Shown: piece by piece, positions 11,190-22,354 of the stretch
Numbering within the stretch: position 1 is the first letter of the stretch
Layout of the letters: the number at the start of each line of letters is the position of its first letter
From: Epiperipatus broadwayi
Lineage: Eukaryota > Onychophora > Udeonychophora > Euonychophora > Peripatidae
Assembly (NCBI GenBank): GCA_028023455.1
Contig: JAQFVV010000072.1
Location: 1,876,001 to 1,940,000 of the forward strand
Length of the DNA: 64,000 nt
Direction: 5' to 3'
The notes under the pieces: model-generated
What the model saw: only the letters and a program-made list of their open reading frames with translations
Databases searched by the model: none
Told to the model about the DNA's origin: nothing
Made by a program: the position numbers and the translations under genes

Positions 11190-11395
11190 CATAATATAGT
11201 AATCAATCTAAATAAGAGTAAAATAAAGAACTAATTTTATTTACAATTATTTAATTATCAATCCGGTTTTCTTCTCTTATTGAGACCTTTTCAAGATGTC
11301 AAGTTTGGTTGTCTTTTGATAACCAGTCATGGCCGCTTGACAGCGTCGTTTATGTGTTAAAACAATAAAATGTAACTTTATCGGGCCGCGGTTTT
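11190..11395. repeat. left inverted arm of foldback element
   Basis: It is the reverse complement of about 12680-12905. Shared blocks are TCAATCTAAATAAGA, ATTATTTAATTATCAA, GACCTTTTCAAGAT and CTTTTGATA..C, and the GTTTATGTGTTAAAACA edge. About 210 bp match with moderate divergence. Confidence 0.8.
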
Positions 11396-12679
11396 TAAAA
11401 ATACAGCGACTTTTTTTGATTCCTTTAGTTTTGTCTACTCCGTCTTTAATATTTTATTTTTAAGGTTTTTTTTTTGGCTTTAACTTTTTTTTTTTTAAAT
11501 CAATTTTTATTACCTTTTTTTAAAAATAAAAACAAACAAAAATAATTTCTGTCTCTAACTTTTACATAGTATTTTCTCAATCCACACCCCACCCCCACCT
11601 CCCCAAAAATTAAAATAATATCAAAACTTTTGATTTTTTTCAAGTTTAAAATATGGCCACTTGATTTTTGCCTATAAGGTGATTTTTTTTTTTTTTGGCT
11701 TTATTTGTATTCTACAACTTTTATTTTTAAAACCAATTTTTATTACCTTTTTTACAAATAAAAACAAACCAAAAATAACTTCTGTCTCTATCTTTTGTCT
11801 CTGTGAAGACAAAGTATTTCTCAAACCCCCCCCACCCCAAACATTAAAATAAGATAAAAACTTTTGACCTTTTTCAACCTTCTTTTTTTTTTGTAAAAAA
11901 CGGGCGACTATACAGCAATTTCTTTTTCGCCTTTATTTCTATTATGCGGTGTCTATTTCACGATTTTGACAAAAAAACATGTCCTATTAATTATATTTGT
12001 TGATCCTTTCAACACACCACCACAATAAAATTACAATAACATCAAAATTTCAGACTTTTACACCTTTTGTATATCTCCTTTTTGCTGATTTAAAATACAG
12101 CGATTTTTTTTTACTATACAGTGATTTGTATTACATGATTTCTATTTTGCCCTTACTACTAATTACATTTTTCGATCATTTTATTTTTCTACTAAGTCTT
12201 TAATATTTTATTATTAGGAATTAATTACCTTCGGTTGCAGGAGCCTGACTGACATCGGTAAGTGGCACAATTTGTGCACCATTTTATTTGTCTCGTATCA
12301 TTTATCGCAAAAGAATGAGTTTTCGCATGAACTCATCTGAATCGTATTTGGCCCTACTCTTTCCCAATGTTTTGCAAATTCCAACTTGTGTAGGGAAGGG
12401 TGTGAATGGTTTGACAATTCTTAGTGAGTCAGACTGCATGATTTAAGTACAAATGAAATTGCTCTGCTATGGAGATATCAAAACATGTGGCTCCTTGAAA
12501 TCCAAACAGTGTCAGATGATACGGTAGCGATCAGTAAATTGTGTGAATTCACATAAAGTGTGACGAAGCACAAAACGGGCTGTAATGTTTCTGTGCAATG
12601 CCATCAAGTGGCCCACAATGGCTAAGATAAACACAATAGTTTTCTTAGCCATAAATGTAGGTTGTGGAAATGGCGTTTT
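11396..12679. repeat. interior of the foldback element with tandem units of about 225 bp
   Basis: Three or so diverged units share TTTTTTTTGGCTTTA, then AATTTTTATTACCTTTTTT, AAATAAAAACAAAC and TCTGTCTCTA..TTTT, ending in C-rich stretches (ACCCCACCCCCACC; CCCCCCCCACCCC). Best copies start near 11465 and 11690, with a weaker one near 11930. The rest (12240-12679) has a somewhat higher GC content and no open frame. No transposase is encoded, so the element is non-autonomous. Confidence 0.6.
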
Positions 12680-12905
12680 TATGTGTTTAACACATAAACA
12701 ATGCTGTAAGGTGGCCGTGGCCGGCTATCAAAAGACGACCTAAAGTTTTATACATAACATGGCCTATTGTGATATATAAAACTTTATATCTTGAAAAGGT
12801 CTCCATAAGAGATGAAAGCTGGGTTGATAATTAAATAACTGTAAATAGAATTAATTGGTTATTTCATTCTTATTTAGATTGATTATTATATTATGTCTAT
12901 TTTAT
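12680..12905. repeat. right inverted arm of foldback element
   Basis: Partner of 11190-11395. The two arms with their 1.3-kb interior resemble a MITE or foldback transposon nested between the larger inverted repeats. Confidence 0.8.
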
Positions 12906-13449
12906 TATTATTAATCATCAAAACTAGAAACAACATAACCAAAATCAAGCAAATGCTTTCCAGTTTTATTTTCAAAAGTTTTTTAATGTAATTTCTTTAA
13001 AAAACATGAAACTCTAAATGCACTAATTACAAACAAATCAAATAATTTTCTTAACCTGTATTTATGTCTTTAAAAAGCTTGCGTTGATACTGCAGAAAAA
13101 TTACACATCATAAACAAGTTTAAATTGCTTAATAAAAATGTTTACTTACCAAATTTTTGAAAAAAAATATTACATAGGACATTTAGCTGATAGTAACTAT
13201 CACAGAAGTACACAATCACAAAATTGCACAAATCATAAATATAGACATGGGATCACTCCATCCATGTATGCAGCAATTTTTATAAGAATCAGTAGATACC
13301 ATTAATATACAGTTTTCCAATATATTTGAAAATAGCATTACATACATACATGATGTAATTTGTAATAATAAAAATGTTTGATGATAATAAAATTGGATTT
13401 CAGTGGAATGCACTTAACTCGACTAAGAACCACATTTGCTCACCATTGC

Positions 13450-13805
13450 AGTCTACAGTAAAAGTGAATAAGTAAACACACACACAGTAAATGTGCTCCC
13501 TCAATTTATTATTAAGAATTATTTTTAAAATTTTGTTTACACTATAATCATAATTTATATATGCAAAGTGTCTGCAATATATATAAGTGCATGCTGAAAA
13601 GTGCAGTTAAACAATATATATTCTATTGTAATAATAATATATCAACAAAATGAAAGCTATTATATGCAACATATGATATACATAAGGAAGGCTTGAAACA
13701 AAATATAGTAGATATTATGGCTCCACTATACTGTAGACTTTGGTCAAATAGAATTTCAAATATTTTAAATAGCAATAAAATCATAATTTTATGGAAATAT
13801 TAATC
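13450..13805. repeat. right arm of the 5.2-kb spaced inverted repeat
   Basis: Reverse complement of 8560-8885, with many substitutions and small indels. Short open frames in it are accidental. Confidence 0.75.
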
Positions 13806-14830
13806 AGCATTATACATGAAAGTCTGATATTTCACTGTATACTTTATTTAAAAAAATAAATATGTTTTGGACAATATACCTTTTGGGTTCAACAACTTTT
13901 TTTTCCCATGGAAACACAACAGCAGTTTCGTTATTAACAGATTGTGGCTTCGCTAGTAGTTTTGATGGATTTAAGTCCATATGGGACTTCAAAATGGATA
14001 CACTTATTGTCATTTCTCATCTCAGCTTCTCACTTAAGCTCTTCAAACTGTGAGCTTTCTGATGCAATACAAAAATGACCCGCAGCCATTTTTTCGTCAT
14101 TATTAAATTGATAAATTTCATTTTATAGCTTAAGAAAAATACTTTATGAATTTTCTTAACCTTCATAAAAATTTTAGCATTAGTTTAGAAAATATTTTAT
14201 TATACAAATAAAGTACAGAACAAAATATATATCCTGTCAATATAAGCCAAAGAAAGATTATTAATAAACATGATCATGTATGGGGCTCCAAAATGGGAAA
14301 ATGCTGTTTTCTCTTAAACGAGATTGTATATGGCACTCCCAAGATGGATAAATGGCTGTTGGCATATTGTAAAATTCATTAAATTTGCAAATCTTGAAGG
14401 CTTTTTTTGTTTGTTTGTTTACTTAATTTTTGTTTGGATAGTATATAACTGAAGTAATGTATATTGATATAGCATACGTTGGGGCTAAATTAATTAATAA
14501 TGGTGAAGGCTTTACTAATAAATATTCATTATATGCTGAATAAAGCTAATGAATATTTATTAAATAAGATGTACTGCATATTTGCTTGAAAGTTTGTGAT
14601 GATGGTATTTTATATTTAATTATACCTTTGCTTCATCTAGTTTTAATTGTCGTTTTTAAAAAAAAAAAATTGAATTTTAAATAGTGCAGATGGGTATATA
14701 CCACAACATTTCAAATATTATTCTCTTCCTCAAGTGTTTCTGGTCTGACCAGCAATAATTTATAGCATGGCAATTGTACTTGACTTTTAGATTTATTCTT
14801 ATATCTTCTCCTTTCTTATATCTTCTCCTT
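13806..14830. other. no gene seen
   Basis: AT-rich spacer. A short imperfect palindrome around ATGAATATTTATTA lies at 14510-14565. The overlapping open frames on opposite strands near 13.8-14.05 kb have no motif. Confidence 0.4.
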
Positions 14831-14985
14831 TACTTTTTTTGCATTCCTCCATATATATATATATTACTTTTTATAAATGTCCATATATACATTCTAATGC
14901 AAATTTTTTTAATATAATTCCTTTAATTAACAGTTTCGACTGTCCTGCAGTCTTCATCAGAGCTGCAACATTTAGACATATAATC
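14830..14985 (-). repeat. interspersed repeat with CUGAUGA-type stem-loop
   Basis: On the minus strand: TTGCAGCT, CTGATGA, AGACTG-CAGGA-CAGTC, GAAACTGTTAATTAAAGG, then TTTGCATTAGAATGTATATA. The CUGAUGA...GAAA arrangement around a 5-bp stem (GACUG/CAGUC, with one unpaired A) is a hammerhead core shape. No pairing partner for stem I or cleavage triplet was found downstream, so activity cannot be claimed. Same family as 8.1, 19.9, 20.07 and 62.66 kb. Confidence 0.55.
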
Positions 14986-16740
14986 ATAAAACCATTATTC
15001 TACATACATATAAAAACACATATTTTTACAAGATAATTCATAATCGTATTTTATTTTTAACCCTATAACTTTACTTCTCTTTTTTTCTTAAGAATTATTT
15101 TCTCATTATTTCTTTACTATTTCTTTCTTTCTACCTTTAGATATGTGAATATTGAACTTACTGTAACACTCTAACTATATCTATGAATCCTTATTTTCTG
15201 TTTTTTCTTAAAGACAAGTATATTCAAGGGGGGGGGGGAGAAACTGCTCATATGACAATGGCAAATAATTCTGCACGTCCGAGTATATAATCCATAATGT
15301 TTATAAACTACTCACCCTTACCCTTAAGAAAAAGTGGAGAAATTAGGGGAACCCTCATAAATAAGAATAGAAAATTCCTATATACTATCACCTTTGATAG
15401 AATAGTCCTCATTGGTTATGGCATAACCACAAGATTTAGTATTCATAAACCTAAAATGTATCAGATAGATTCCCATGGTAATGAAATCACTGCTCAAGTC
15501 AACAACCCTTAAAGAGAAGAATACCTCATGAAACACTTTATTATATAGCAAACTATGTATTATTACTAGCAGTTGAATGTATTTGAAAAGTTTAAATAAA
15601 GTTTGAATTTTTCTAAATACAATCAACAATTAAAACCAGATGATGGAAGTAAATCAACATACAATTATAAGATATATTGTTCTTATTTTAATTTTTTTAA
15701 AAAACTTTATAGTTATTATAATATAAAATAACAATAGTGAATTAATAAAGGTGAAATGAAAAAAAAAAACCCACTATCATTTAATAATAATAATGCACGT
15801 ATAGAAAAATATAACCTTAAAGAATCAACCATAGAATAAAGATTATTCCAATATCCATCCAAAAAATAATAATGAAGCACACAATATTCTTTACAAGGAT
15901 AATCTATTGCTAGCTAATTAGCATTTCTAAGGTTTTACATCCTTGTTTAGCCCTCTGAGCAAGAATAACTAGATGATTTGTATATATTGGTTTAAAAAGA
16001 ATATCCACCAGTGAATAGAATAGACTTTTCTAACAGCCTCCTTAAGAAAAATGGGGTAGAAGGATATATTCATGAATTTTTCCAATACTGCATAATGAAG
16101 GACTGGGATTTTCTTTTGACTCCATAGCTAAAAATAGCTAAGTATCCATTCACTGACCTATACCCAAATGGCTAGTTGAGGTGTCTATATAAAAAAATTA
16201 TATGCCAGCTTGTAACTTGAATAAATTTAGAAATATATCTATGTCTCAGATCTGAACCCTAAGATGTAAGCAAGGCAGATAACACTAATAATACATTATA
16301 TCGCAAAGCCTTTCATATGACTTTGGATAAATAAGTATTTTTATTTAGAGCAACATAAACTAATCGCATATCAGCAGATACGTAATAATCGGTATCATGA
16401 CATCTGTAACTAAAATTACTTATTATAGTATTTTTCTTTAACCAAATTGTAATCAATTACATCACTTCAATATACCCTTAAAAGGTAATAATAGTATCTG
16501 TTTAAATATATCAGAGATGGTAATGAATTTATATCATGGTGAAATTAGATATTATATAATAACCAAATTTTGAATTATACATCGTGATGCTTCAAAACTC
16601 ACAGAACTAATTTCAGAAGACTCATTCATCAGTCAAACTTAAATGTTATTAATAACCAAACTCAGTTATAATCATAGTTTATTAGTATGAAGGATATGAT
16701 ACATACAATTATTAAATATGGTGTTTTTTTTTATAAATAA
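14986..16740. other. no gene seen
   Basis: AT-rich sequence with a G10 run near 15228-15238 and short open frames without motifs (15297-15512 plus, 15378-15629 minus). A segment near 16600-16640 read on the minus strand has CTGATGA, then TCTTCTGAAAT, a weak hammerhead-like spacing with no good stem. Confidence 0.4.
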
Positions 16741-16765
16741 CAATTTCACAGCATAAGTTATAAAT

Positions 16766-16820
16766 AATCACCAATATACGTATTTCATGCTAAACCAGCA
16801 ATCATCAGTTGGTTCAGATT
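16766..16820 (-). ncRNA. type I hammerhead ribozyme copy (all core bases intact)
   Basis: Minus strand from 16820: stem I 5' AAUC, loop UGAA, CCAA; core CUGAUGA; stem II UGCU/AGCA around GGUUU with a U-U mismatch at its base; GAA; stem III AUA/UAU around CG; cleavage triplet AUA; stem I 3' UUGG, U, GAUU. AAUC pairs fully with GAUU and CCAA with UUGG. The core is complete, but the basal stem II pair (G-C in the copy at 18.27 kb) has become U-U. The 3' end of stem I lies within a few bases of the flanking 13-bp direct repeat. Confidence 0.75.
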
Positions 16821-17072
16821 ACCATCTCTACACATATATGCTATAAGAGCTCAGATATATATTAAGATAACCAAACCTCATACTTTAATGGACAGGCTTC
16901 AATCTATTCCACACTCCAATTCTTCAACCGTCCATCCAATTGAAAATCTGATGATAGATGGACGATTGAAGAGTTGGAGTGTGGAGTAGATTGAAACCTG
17001 TCTATTAAAGTATGAGGTTTGGCTATCTTAATATATATCTGAGCACTTATAGCATATATGTGTAGAGATGGT

Positions 17073-17129
17073 AATCTGGACCAACTGATGATTGCTGGTT
17101 TAGCATGAAATACGGATATTGATGATGAT
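17073..17129 (+). ncRNA. degenerate hammerhead copy
   Basis: Stem I 5' AAUC-UGGA-CCAA, CUGAUGA, stem II UGCU/AGCA around GGUUU, and GAA are present. Stem III is damaged (AUA facing GAU) and the stem I 3' strand reads UUGAUGAUGAUU instead of UUGG.GAUU. It is the plus-strand partner of the copy at 16766-16820. Confidence 0.65.
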
Positions 17130-17339
17130 TTATCTTTTCGACATATATGGGTTCAAGTGTATCAGTGTTATGAGATAGTGTGGAGAGTGGTGGGTCATGT
17201 GAAAGTCTGTGCTCATCTACCCTATATATTACATATATAGACACAGGTATATAATAAGCCAGTGTTTCAGTTATAGCATAAGTTATAATCCATTCCCATT
17301 TTTATAAGCTATACCTGTAAGAGAATATGTTTGTGTGTA

Positions 17340-17362
17340 TATATATATATATATATATTATT
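17340..17362. repeat. TA dinucleotide microsatellite
   Basis: A run of TA repeats follows TGTGTGTA. A second run occurs at 17430-17444. Confidence 0.8.
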
Positions 17363-17454
17363 TATCTTATCTGAAGGAATGAAAATGAACAATTAACAGT
17401 GCAATGAATAGGCATATACACAAGCATTTCATATATATATATATGTTAAATGTA

Positions 17455-17690
17455 CTTAAACCTTCCACTCCACCACACTTTCTTGAAACATGAAAAAACC
17501 AAATGACCCTCAAGATGTAGATTTCATGGTGAAGACATGTTAAAAAAATTGTCTCAGGACTAAAAGAATGGAAAGTGCTGGTTCAACATGAAATGCATGA
17601 TCATTTGATTTTTTCAGGGATCCTTAATTACACATTTTTTAAATGTGTGGTGGAGTGCACATTTTAAGTATATCTTTAAAAAAAAAAAAA
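17455..17690. repeat. palindromic repeat with degenerate hammerhead parts in both arms
   Basis: Left arm read on the minus strand: CACCATGAAATCTACATCTTG, then GAGGGTCATTTGG. Right arm on the plus strand: GTGCTGGTTCAACATGAAAT, then GCATGATCATTTGA. Both correspond to the 3' half of the hammerhead repeat (stem II, GAAA, stem III, then .GGGGATCATT). The arms end in ACTCCACCACACTTT and its counterpart AAATGTGTGGTGGAGTG. The CUGAUGA core is lost in both. Confidence 0.55.
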
Positions 17691-17904
17691 GATATTAAAC
17701 AAGGAAAAAAATGTTAAGTTCTTCCATATGTTTAATTAAATAACAGATATATTAATCTTTAATTGAAACTGACATTTTATATCTGGGCTAGGGATAATTT
17801 CTAATGTAATAAATAATTAATAATAGTCATTAATATATTCACCTGAAGGATTTGGTGTTACAATAATGAGGACAGAAAGTCTGATGCATATAAATCAAAA
17901 TGCA

Positions 17905-18395
17905 ATTCATATATATATATAACTTGAACTCAAACTTTCCCACACCCCACAACTATCTAATCCATCTTATACAACTGATACACATGACCACATATGTGTG
18001 AATAAGATAAATACTCTCCAATGTACTTCAATATACGTATTAAGGTCCTATGTGTGAGGAGTCAGATTGATATAAGGTCAACATGGGTATGACAATAATA
18101 TTGGCATCATCAAGGTCTTTGAGCATTTCATCCTCGGATTTTAAGTGATATGGATGGTTGAAGAGTTGGAAAGTGGAGAAGATTGAAGCTTGGCTATTAA
18201 AGTTTGAAGATTTTCTATCTTAATATAAACTGAGCACTGATTATATATGTGTTGGAAATGGTGATCTGATGAGTGTTGGTTCAGCACGAAATATGTATAT
18301 TGGAGATCATTTATCTTTTTCACATGTATGTCGTTATAGCTGCAGGGAATGTGTATGTGTGAAAGTCTGAGTTCAAGTCCCTTACAATTATATTA
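17905..18395. repeat. composite inverted ribozyme repeat
   Basis: The left part (17930-18030) is the reverse complement of the repeat tail (AACTTGAACTCAAACTTTC..CACA). The right part (18130-18395) is a plus-strand unit starting GATGGTTGAAGAGTTGG and ending GTGTGAAAGTCTGAGTTCAAG. That unit also matches 16950-17260, so the unit length is about 260-300 bp. The short open frame inside (18141-18323 minus) is a by-product. Confidence 0.65.
18258..18309 (+). ncRNA. hammerhead copy with perfect stem II, truncated stem I
   Basis: CUGAUGA (18266-18272) is followed by stem II GUGUU/AGCAC around GGUUC (with one G-U pair), GAA (18288-18290), stem III AUA/UAU around UG, triplet AUA, and UUGG-A-GAUC. Nine bases, corresponding to UGGACCAAC, are missing just before or within the core junction, so the 5' strand of stem I reads GGUGAU directly before the core. 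This copy supplies the intact G12 and G-C basal pair missing in the others. Confidence 0.7.
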
Positions 18396-19890
18396 AGTTT
18401 AGTATAAACAATAAACATATATTTAATTATTATATATATAATGAGAGTCCCTGATTTTCATATTCAATTGCCATGATTTCATGTAATAACAATAGAATAA
18501 CTGGAAACGTTCATAATTTCACAAATATAAACTATGAAGTAGTAATGCAATGTATCACTGCAAGAGGGCTGATATGGAAACATACTATTATGATGTTTCA
18601 ACTATTATTAATTGTCTTCTTTTCTGAACCAACATAAATTGAATACATTGACTAGTTTAATTAGATTATAATTGAACACTAATATAAAAACTTGTAATCA
18701 CACCATTATATATCATGATTATGATATATATATATAGCATGCTAGGAGATAATAAAGCTGAAGGTAAAAAACATTTTCTGCGAATATATTCATTAATTAT
18801 CAGATATTACGTTTCCGAACACATTCTCCTTCAATTTATTAAATTTGGTTGTTATATGTCTTGAGATTCATTTTTTTAAAAAAGATCTTTTAATATTGCT
18901 CTCTGTATGTTTTTCATAATCTCTCTGTTTACTTTATGATCCATATTTGTTGTTCTATTTATGTTTGAACAAGACATTTCTATTGATACATTTATAACTC
19001 TGCTTTGAGATATAGCCTTTGTTTTATTTCAAGATTTACCATAATTAACTACTTTTGTTTCTACTTCTAAATTTCTTTTCTTTACAGATTTCGGATCACA
19101 TTTTTTTCAGTTAATAAAATCATAAAGAAACCACACACCCTCCATAATATTCATTAGAACTTTATACTAGCTGACAAATGTTTTCTTTTTAATCTTTGTC
19201 TATTTTTAGACCAAAAGTTAAATTTCTCACAAGTTTATTATCGTATTTAATTGATTTTTTCTTTTCTGGTATACTTTTCTAATTGATACTATACTAAAAA
19301 TCTACCCCCCCCCCATAATGCATGACTATTAAAATATTAGCCTTTACATCTAATTATAATATTGTATTAGTCTTATTACACATAATCACAAATTTCCATG
19401 CACTGCTATATATTACTAGATTTGTCAATTTGATAAGTGATATTAAACTGGGTGAACCACCATTCAGATGTTAACAAACCCTCATTTAATATGGCAAATA
19501 ATTTAACTTCATAAGATAGAGTTAATTGCTATTAAGTAGCACTTTGCTTTGTAATGTACAATCACAGAAATAGCAAATTTTCCCTGCATTTATTATATGC
19601 ATATTAAAAATCAAAAATTAATGTTTATGTATAGAAAATACTTACACATGCTTTTTATGATTTTCTACAATTTTTTTTTGTAGCTCTTCATTCCGCTGCG
19701 AGATGAACTTGAAGGAATCTAGGTAACTTAAATCGCAACATTTATCCCCTTCATAGTCACCATATTCCGCTATAAAAATTTTAAGAATTATATTAAATAA
19801 CAAACTATATTCTATATACAACAAAAATAATATTACAATACAATAAATAAGTAAAATATTATATAAATGCAAATTATCCATTCTATTTTT
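18396..19890. other. no gene seen
   Basis: AT-rich, with a C9 run near 19305-19314. The 84-codon minus frame at 19642-19896 is Tyr/Leu/Ile rich with a Met start but no recognisable domain. Its central part (DYEGDKCCDLSYLDSFKFIS) reads less random than usual, and I cannot exclude a fragment of an exon. Confidence 0.35.
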
Positions 19891-19891
19891 G

Positions 19892-20142
19892 AACACTTTT
19901 TAGCAAAAAACTTTTTATTGTTCATATATGTATACACAATCTTATATTTCGACTGTTCTGCAGTCTTCTTCAGAGCTATGACATACTGAACAAAATAAAA
20001 TATATAACTACATAACTAATATCATAAAAACACTATGTATTTTATTTTGTTCAATATATTATAGCTCTGAAGAAGATTGCAGGACAGTCGAAATTGTGTA
20101 TGTATATAGGTATAATAAAAAGTTTTTTGCTAAAAAGTGTTT
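19892..20142. mobile_element. MITE-like foldback element with near-perfect terminal inverted repeats
   Basis: The ends AACACTTTTTAGCAAAAAAC and the mirror at 20115-20142 match almost perfectly over about 28 bp. The inverted arms continue inward for about 110 bp each with small indels. Each arm carries the motif CTGAAGAAGA, then TTGCAG or CTGCAG, ACAGTCGAAAT: minus strand in the left arm (19945-19975), plus strand in the right (20068-20097). No coding capacity. A clear target-site duplication was not identified. Confidence 0.8.
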
Positions 20143-20639
20143 ACAAGTAGAGTGGATAAATTGCACTTATATAAGATATTATAGCAAAATAAAATGGTGA
20201 ATTTGGTAATATTTAAGTAAAATATTCATACATATATAAAAAAAACTACTTTAAAATAAGCTATGCAATGTTTTAAATACCCTAAATTTTATCATCATTT
20301 CATTTTTAAAAATATATTCATTTGATTTTTTAAATCATATGTTTTTTTTAAAGTTTTTTTATACTGAAAATTTTGTTTACTATCACAGATGAAATGATTA
20401 AAGAGATGATTTTAAATATACATTTTTTTTTCATTCAATATAAGAAATATAAGCAAAATCATAACTTGTGTTAAAATTATGGCAAGATACCTGGATCCCC
20501 TGATCTTCAATTACAAAGATTTTAATGTTATCTTTTGTAATAAAAGTGACACATATAAGTAATTCCAGAATAATCCAAAAATATTGTTCAATAACTATAT
20601 GAATGAAGAATTTCAACTGAAGACATCTAAATATCATTA

Positions 20640-20835
20640 TTTATTATTATTATTTAGAATTTTTTTTAGGAATTTAGCAGTTAGAAGATAAAAAAAAGTT
20701 CTGAAAAAGATTGCTGGGGCAATTGAAACTGTAAAAGCATTGTGTAACAGTAGTAAAATGCATGGGTGATTTATTATTATATGAAATACCATTATTACTA
20801 GTATAATAATTAGTAATGAGCTATTTTTAATCAAA
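20640..20835 (+). repeat. related stem-loop repeat, degenerate
   Basis: CTGAAAAAGATTGCTGGGG, then CAATTGAAACTGTAAAAGCATT, resembles the CTGAAGAAGACTGCAGGACAG..GAAACTGT family at reduced identity. AT-rich flanks. Confidence 0.4.
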
Positions 20836-20839
20836 TATG

Positions 20840-21110
20840 TTACTATTTATTTAATTATACATAAATATATATTTCCAGTATTTAATATTATATACCACTT
20901 CAAAGTTAATTCTCATACTATTGATTTATTAATTAAATGATCTACTCTCAAACCAAAACATAAGCCTTTTTTTTTTTTTTTAGAGAAAAGATTGGTTTCT
21001 CTGCCCCCCCCCCCTCCGCCCGTTTCTTCTTATATAAAGGCTTGCCTGAATACTTTAGCCAGAAAGCTGAATTTTAACTCAATCATATTACCTATTAGAG
21101 TTGTTTTTAA
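20840..21110. repeat. left copy of an inverted repeat flanking the 21-24 kb LINE
   Basis: Its reverse complement matches about 24000-24240: blocks TTTCTGGC.AAAG, TTATGTTTTGG.TTGAGA, ATTTAATTAATAAAT.AATA, GAATTAA and TATTTAAATACTGG-like ends. Another diverged copy lies at 23855-23960. A C10 run lies at about 21004-21013. Confidence 0.65.
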
Positions 21111-21214
21111 ATTGATTTATATTATTTAATTGACTTGAGATTTTTCTCAATTTACATATTAAAAATAGCTTTAAAAAGAAATATGATTGATGTAAAATTC
21201 ATAATTTTTGTCCA

Positions 21215-22345
21215 GTTTTCCTGCAAACCTCTATATAAAAAATGAGATTTTCCATTAAGTGATATAGAAATCTCTCTATTGTTAAGAAGGTTGTGTATTA
21301 TGGCTATTAATGGGGCAGGTATTGCTAAATCTTCTAGTAGGTCCATTAAAATGTTTATTTTTACAGAATCAAAAGCTGTTGTGATATCTAATTGGACGGC
21401 TATTGGTATTGATTTCTTTGAAAGCTTTATTTCATCAAATAGGGTTGTAACTATACTAATCACAATCATCGCAGATGAACCCTTTCTAGCAAATTGAGTA
21501 GGCATTGTTTGGGAGAGGATTTTATTTTGAATTTTATCTTTTATCAGTGATTCCATAATTTTGATGAGGATTGGAGTCATTGGAATTGGCCTAATATTTT
21601 GAAGATCTTCTGTGTCATTGTTTTTCTTTTTGAACTGAACCATTGTAATGGGATATAAGTTTGGGATGGATATTATACATCCGGCAAGAAAAGTTAGCAT
21701 GTTATGAATAATTGCAACCATGAATTGACTTAAGTGAGCCAATATAAATTTTGGAATTCCATGCAGGCCAGGTTGAATATTGTTTGACATGGAATGTAAC
21801 TTAGCTGCTATCATTGTTTGTGTGATTTCATGATTAGAATTATTGCCATAGTCTCTTTCATTGTTATCTCTGTGACTATAATTGTCTTGTAATTTTTTTT
21901 GAAAGTATTGTTTTATAATTTTGAACATTGAATTGCCAATATACAAAATTCCATTTATTTTTATTTCTACAGGGGGACATTGTTTTCTTTGAGCCCCAAG
22001 CACACATCCTAGGTACCCCTTAGTCCAAAAATATTGACCTCAGAGAAATATTTTTGTCTTTTTAATAGCCATGTATTCTGCTATTTGTTTTTGTTTATTT
22101 CTGAATTAGCATTTTAGGCTATTCAAGTTTTGGATATTATTTGAATCTTGTGCATAGAGTTTAAATTTCATTAATGTGATAGGGCCTTTTCTTTTCTTTG
22201 TATGGTAAACAATAATGGACTGTAATATTTCAATTAGTGAAAACCGGACTTGGTCATGTGATATATTCAAAATTTTAATCTTGTTGAAGTAGATGTATGC
22301 TTTAGAGAGAATAGCTTCTGTTAAATTTTCTTTGGTTAACTTTTT
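21215..22345 (-). pseudogene. 5' half of RT ORF (inverted segment)
   Basis: The 283-codon frame 21152-22003 is the longest in the window. It contains NIRPIPMTPILIKIMESLI (RT block 1/2), FARKGSSAM, and IAVQLDITTAFDSV (block A; the D of LDIT is catalytic), then ISISLNGKSHFLYRGLQ (toward block B). Upstream, 22003-22345, the frame continues with two stops: ENLTEAILSKAYIYFNKIK and FSLIEILQSIIVY. The final 28 residues or so (after YRGLQ) read through into flanking DNA. The endonuclease domain is absent (5' truncated). Confidence 0.8.
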
Positions 22346-22354
22346 AAACCAGAT

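Larger units (their letters stand above)
16750..17287. mobile_element. head-to-head ribozyme repeat insertion flanked by 13-bp direct repeats
   Basis: The element occupies 16763-17274. It is bounded on both sides by the exact 13-mer AGCATAAGTTATA (16750-16762 and 17275-17287), a convincing target-site duplication. Its first 355 bp form a palindrome with arms of about 160 bp meeting near 16950. Each arm contains one hammerhead copy, on opposite strands. The right-hand unit continues to about 17260 with a tail that includes GTGAAAGTCTG and CCCTATATATTAC. The same tail appears at 18.35 kb and in the palindrome at 43.4 kb. No protein is encoded, so mobilisation would be in trans. Confidence 0.75.

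Noticed and set aside
14925-14965. Complete hammerhead ribozyme
   Set aside because: Core words and stem II are present, but no partner for stem I, no stem III and no cleavage triplet were found within about 100 bases on either side.
16600-16645. Hammerhead-like CTGATGA...GAAAT on the minus strand
   Set aside because: The intervening bases allow at most a 3-pair stem with a 2-base loop, and no other helix was found.
21279-21497. 72-codon plus-strand frame inside the LINE
   Set aside because: It is the antisense shadow of the RT frame on the minus strand.
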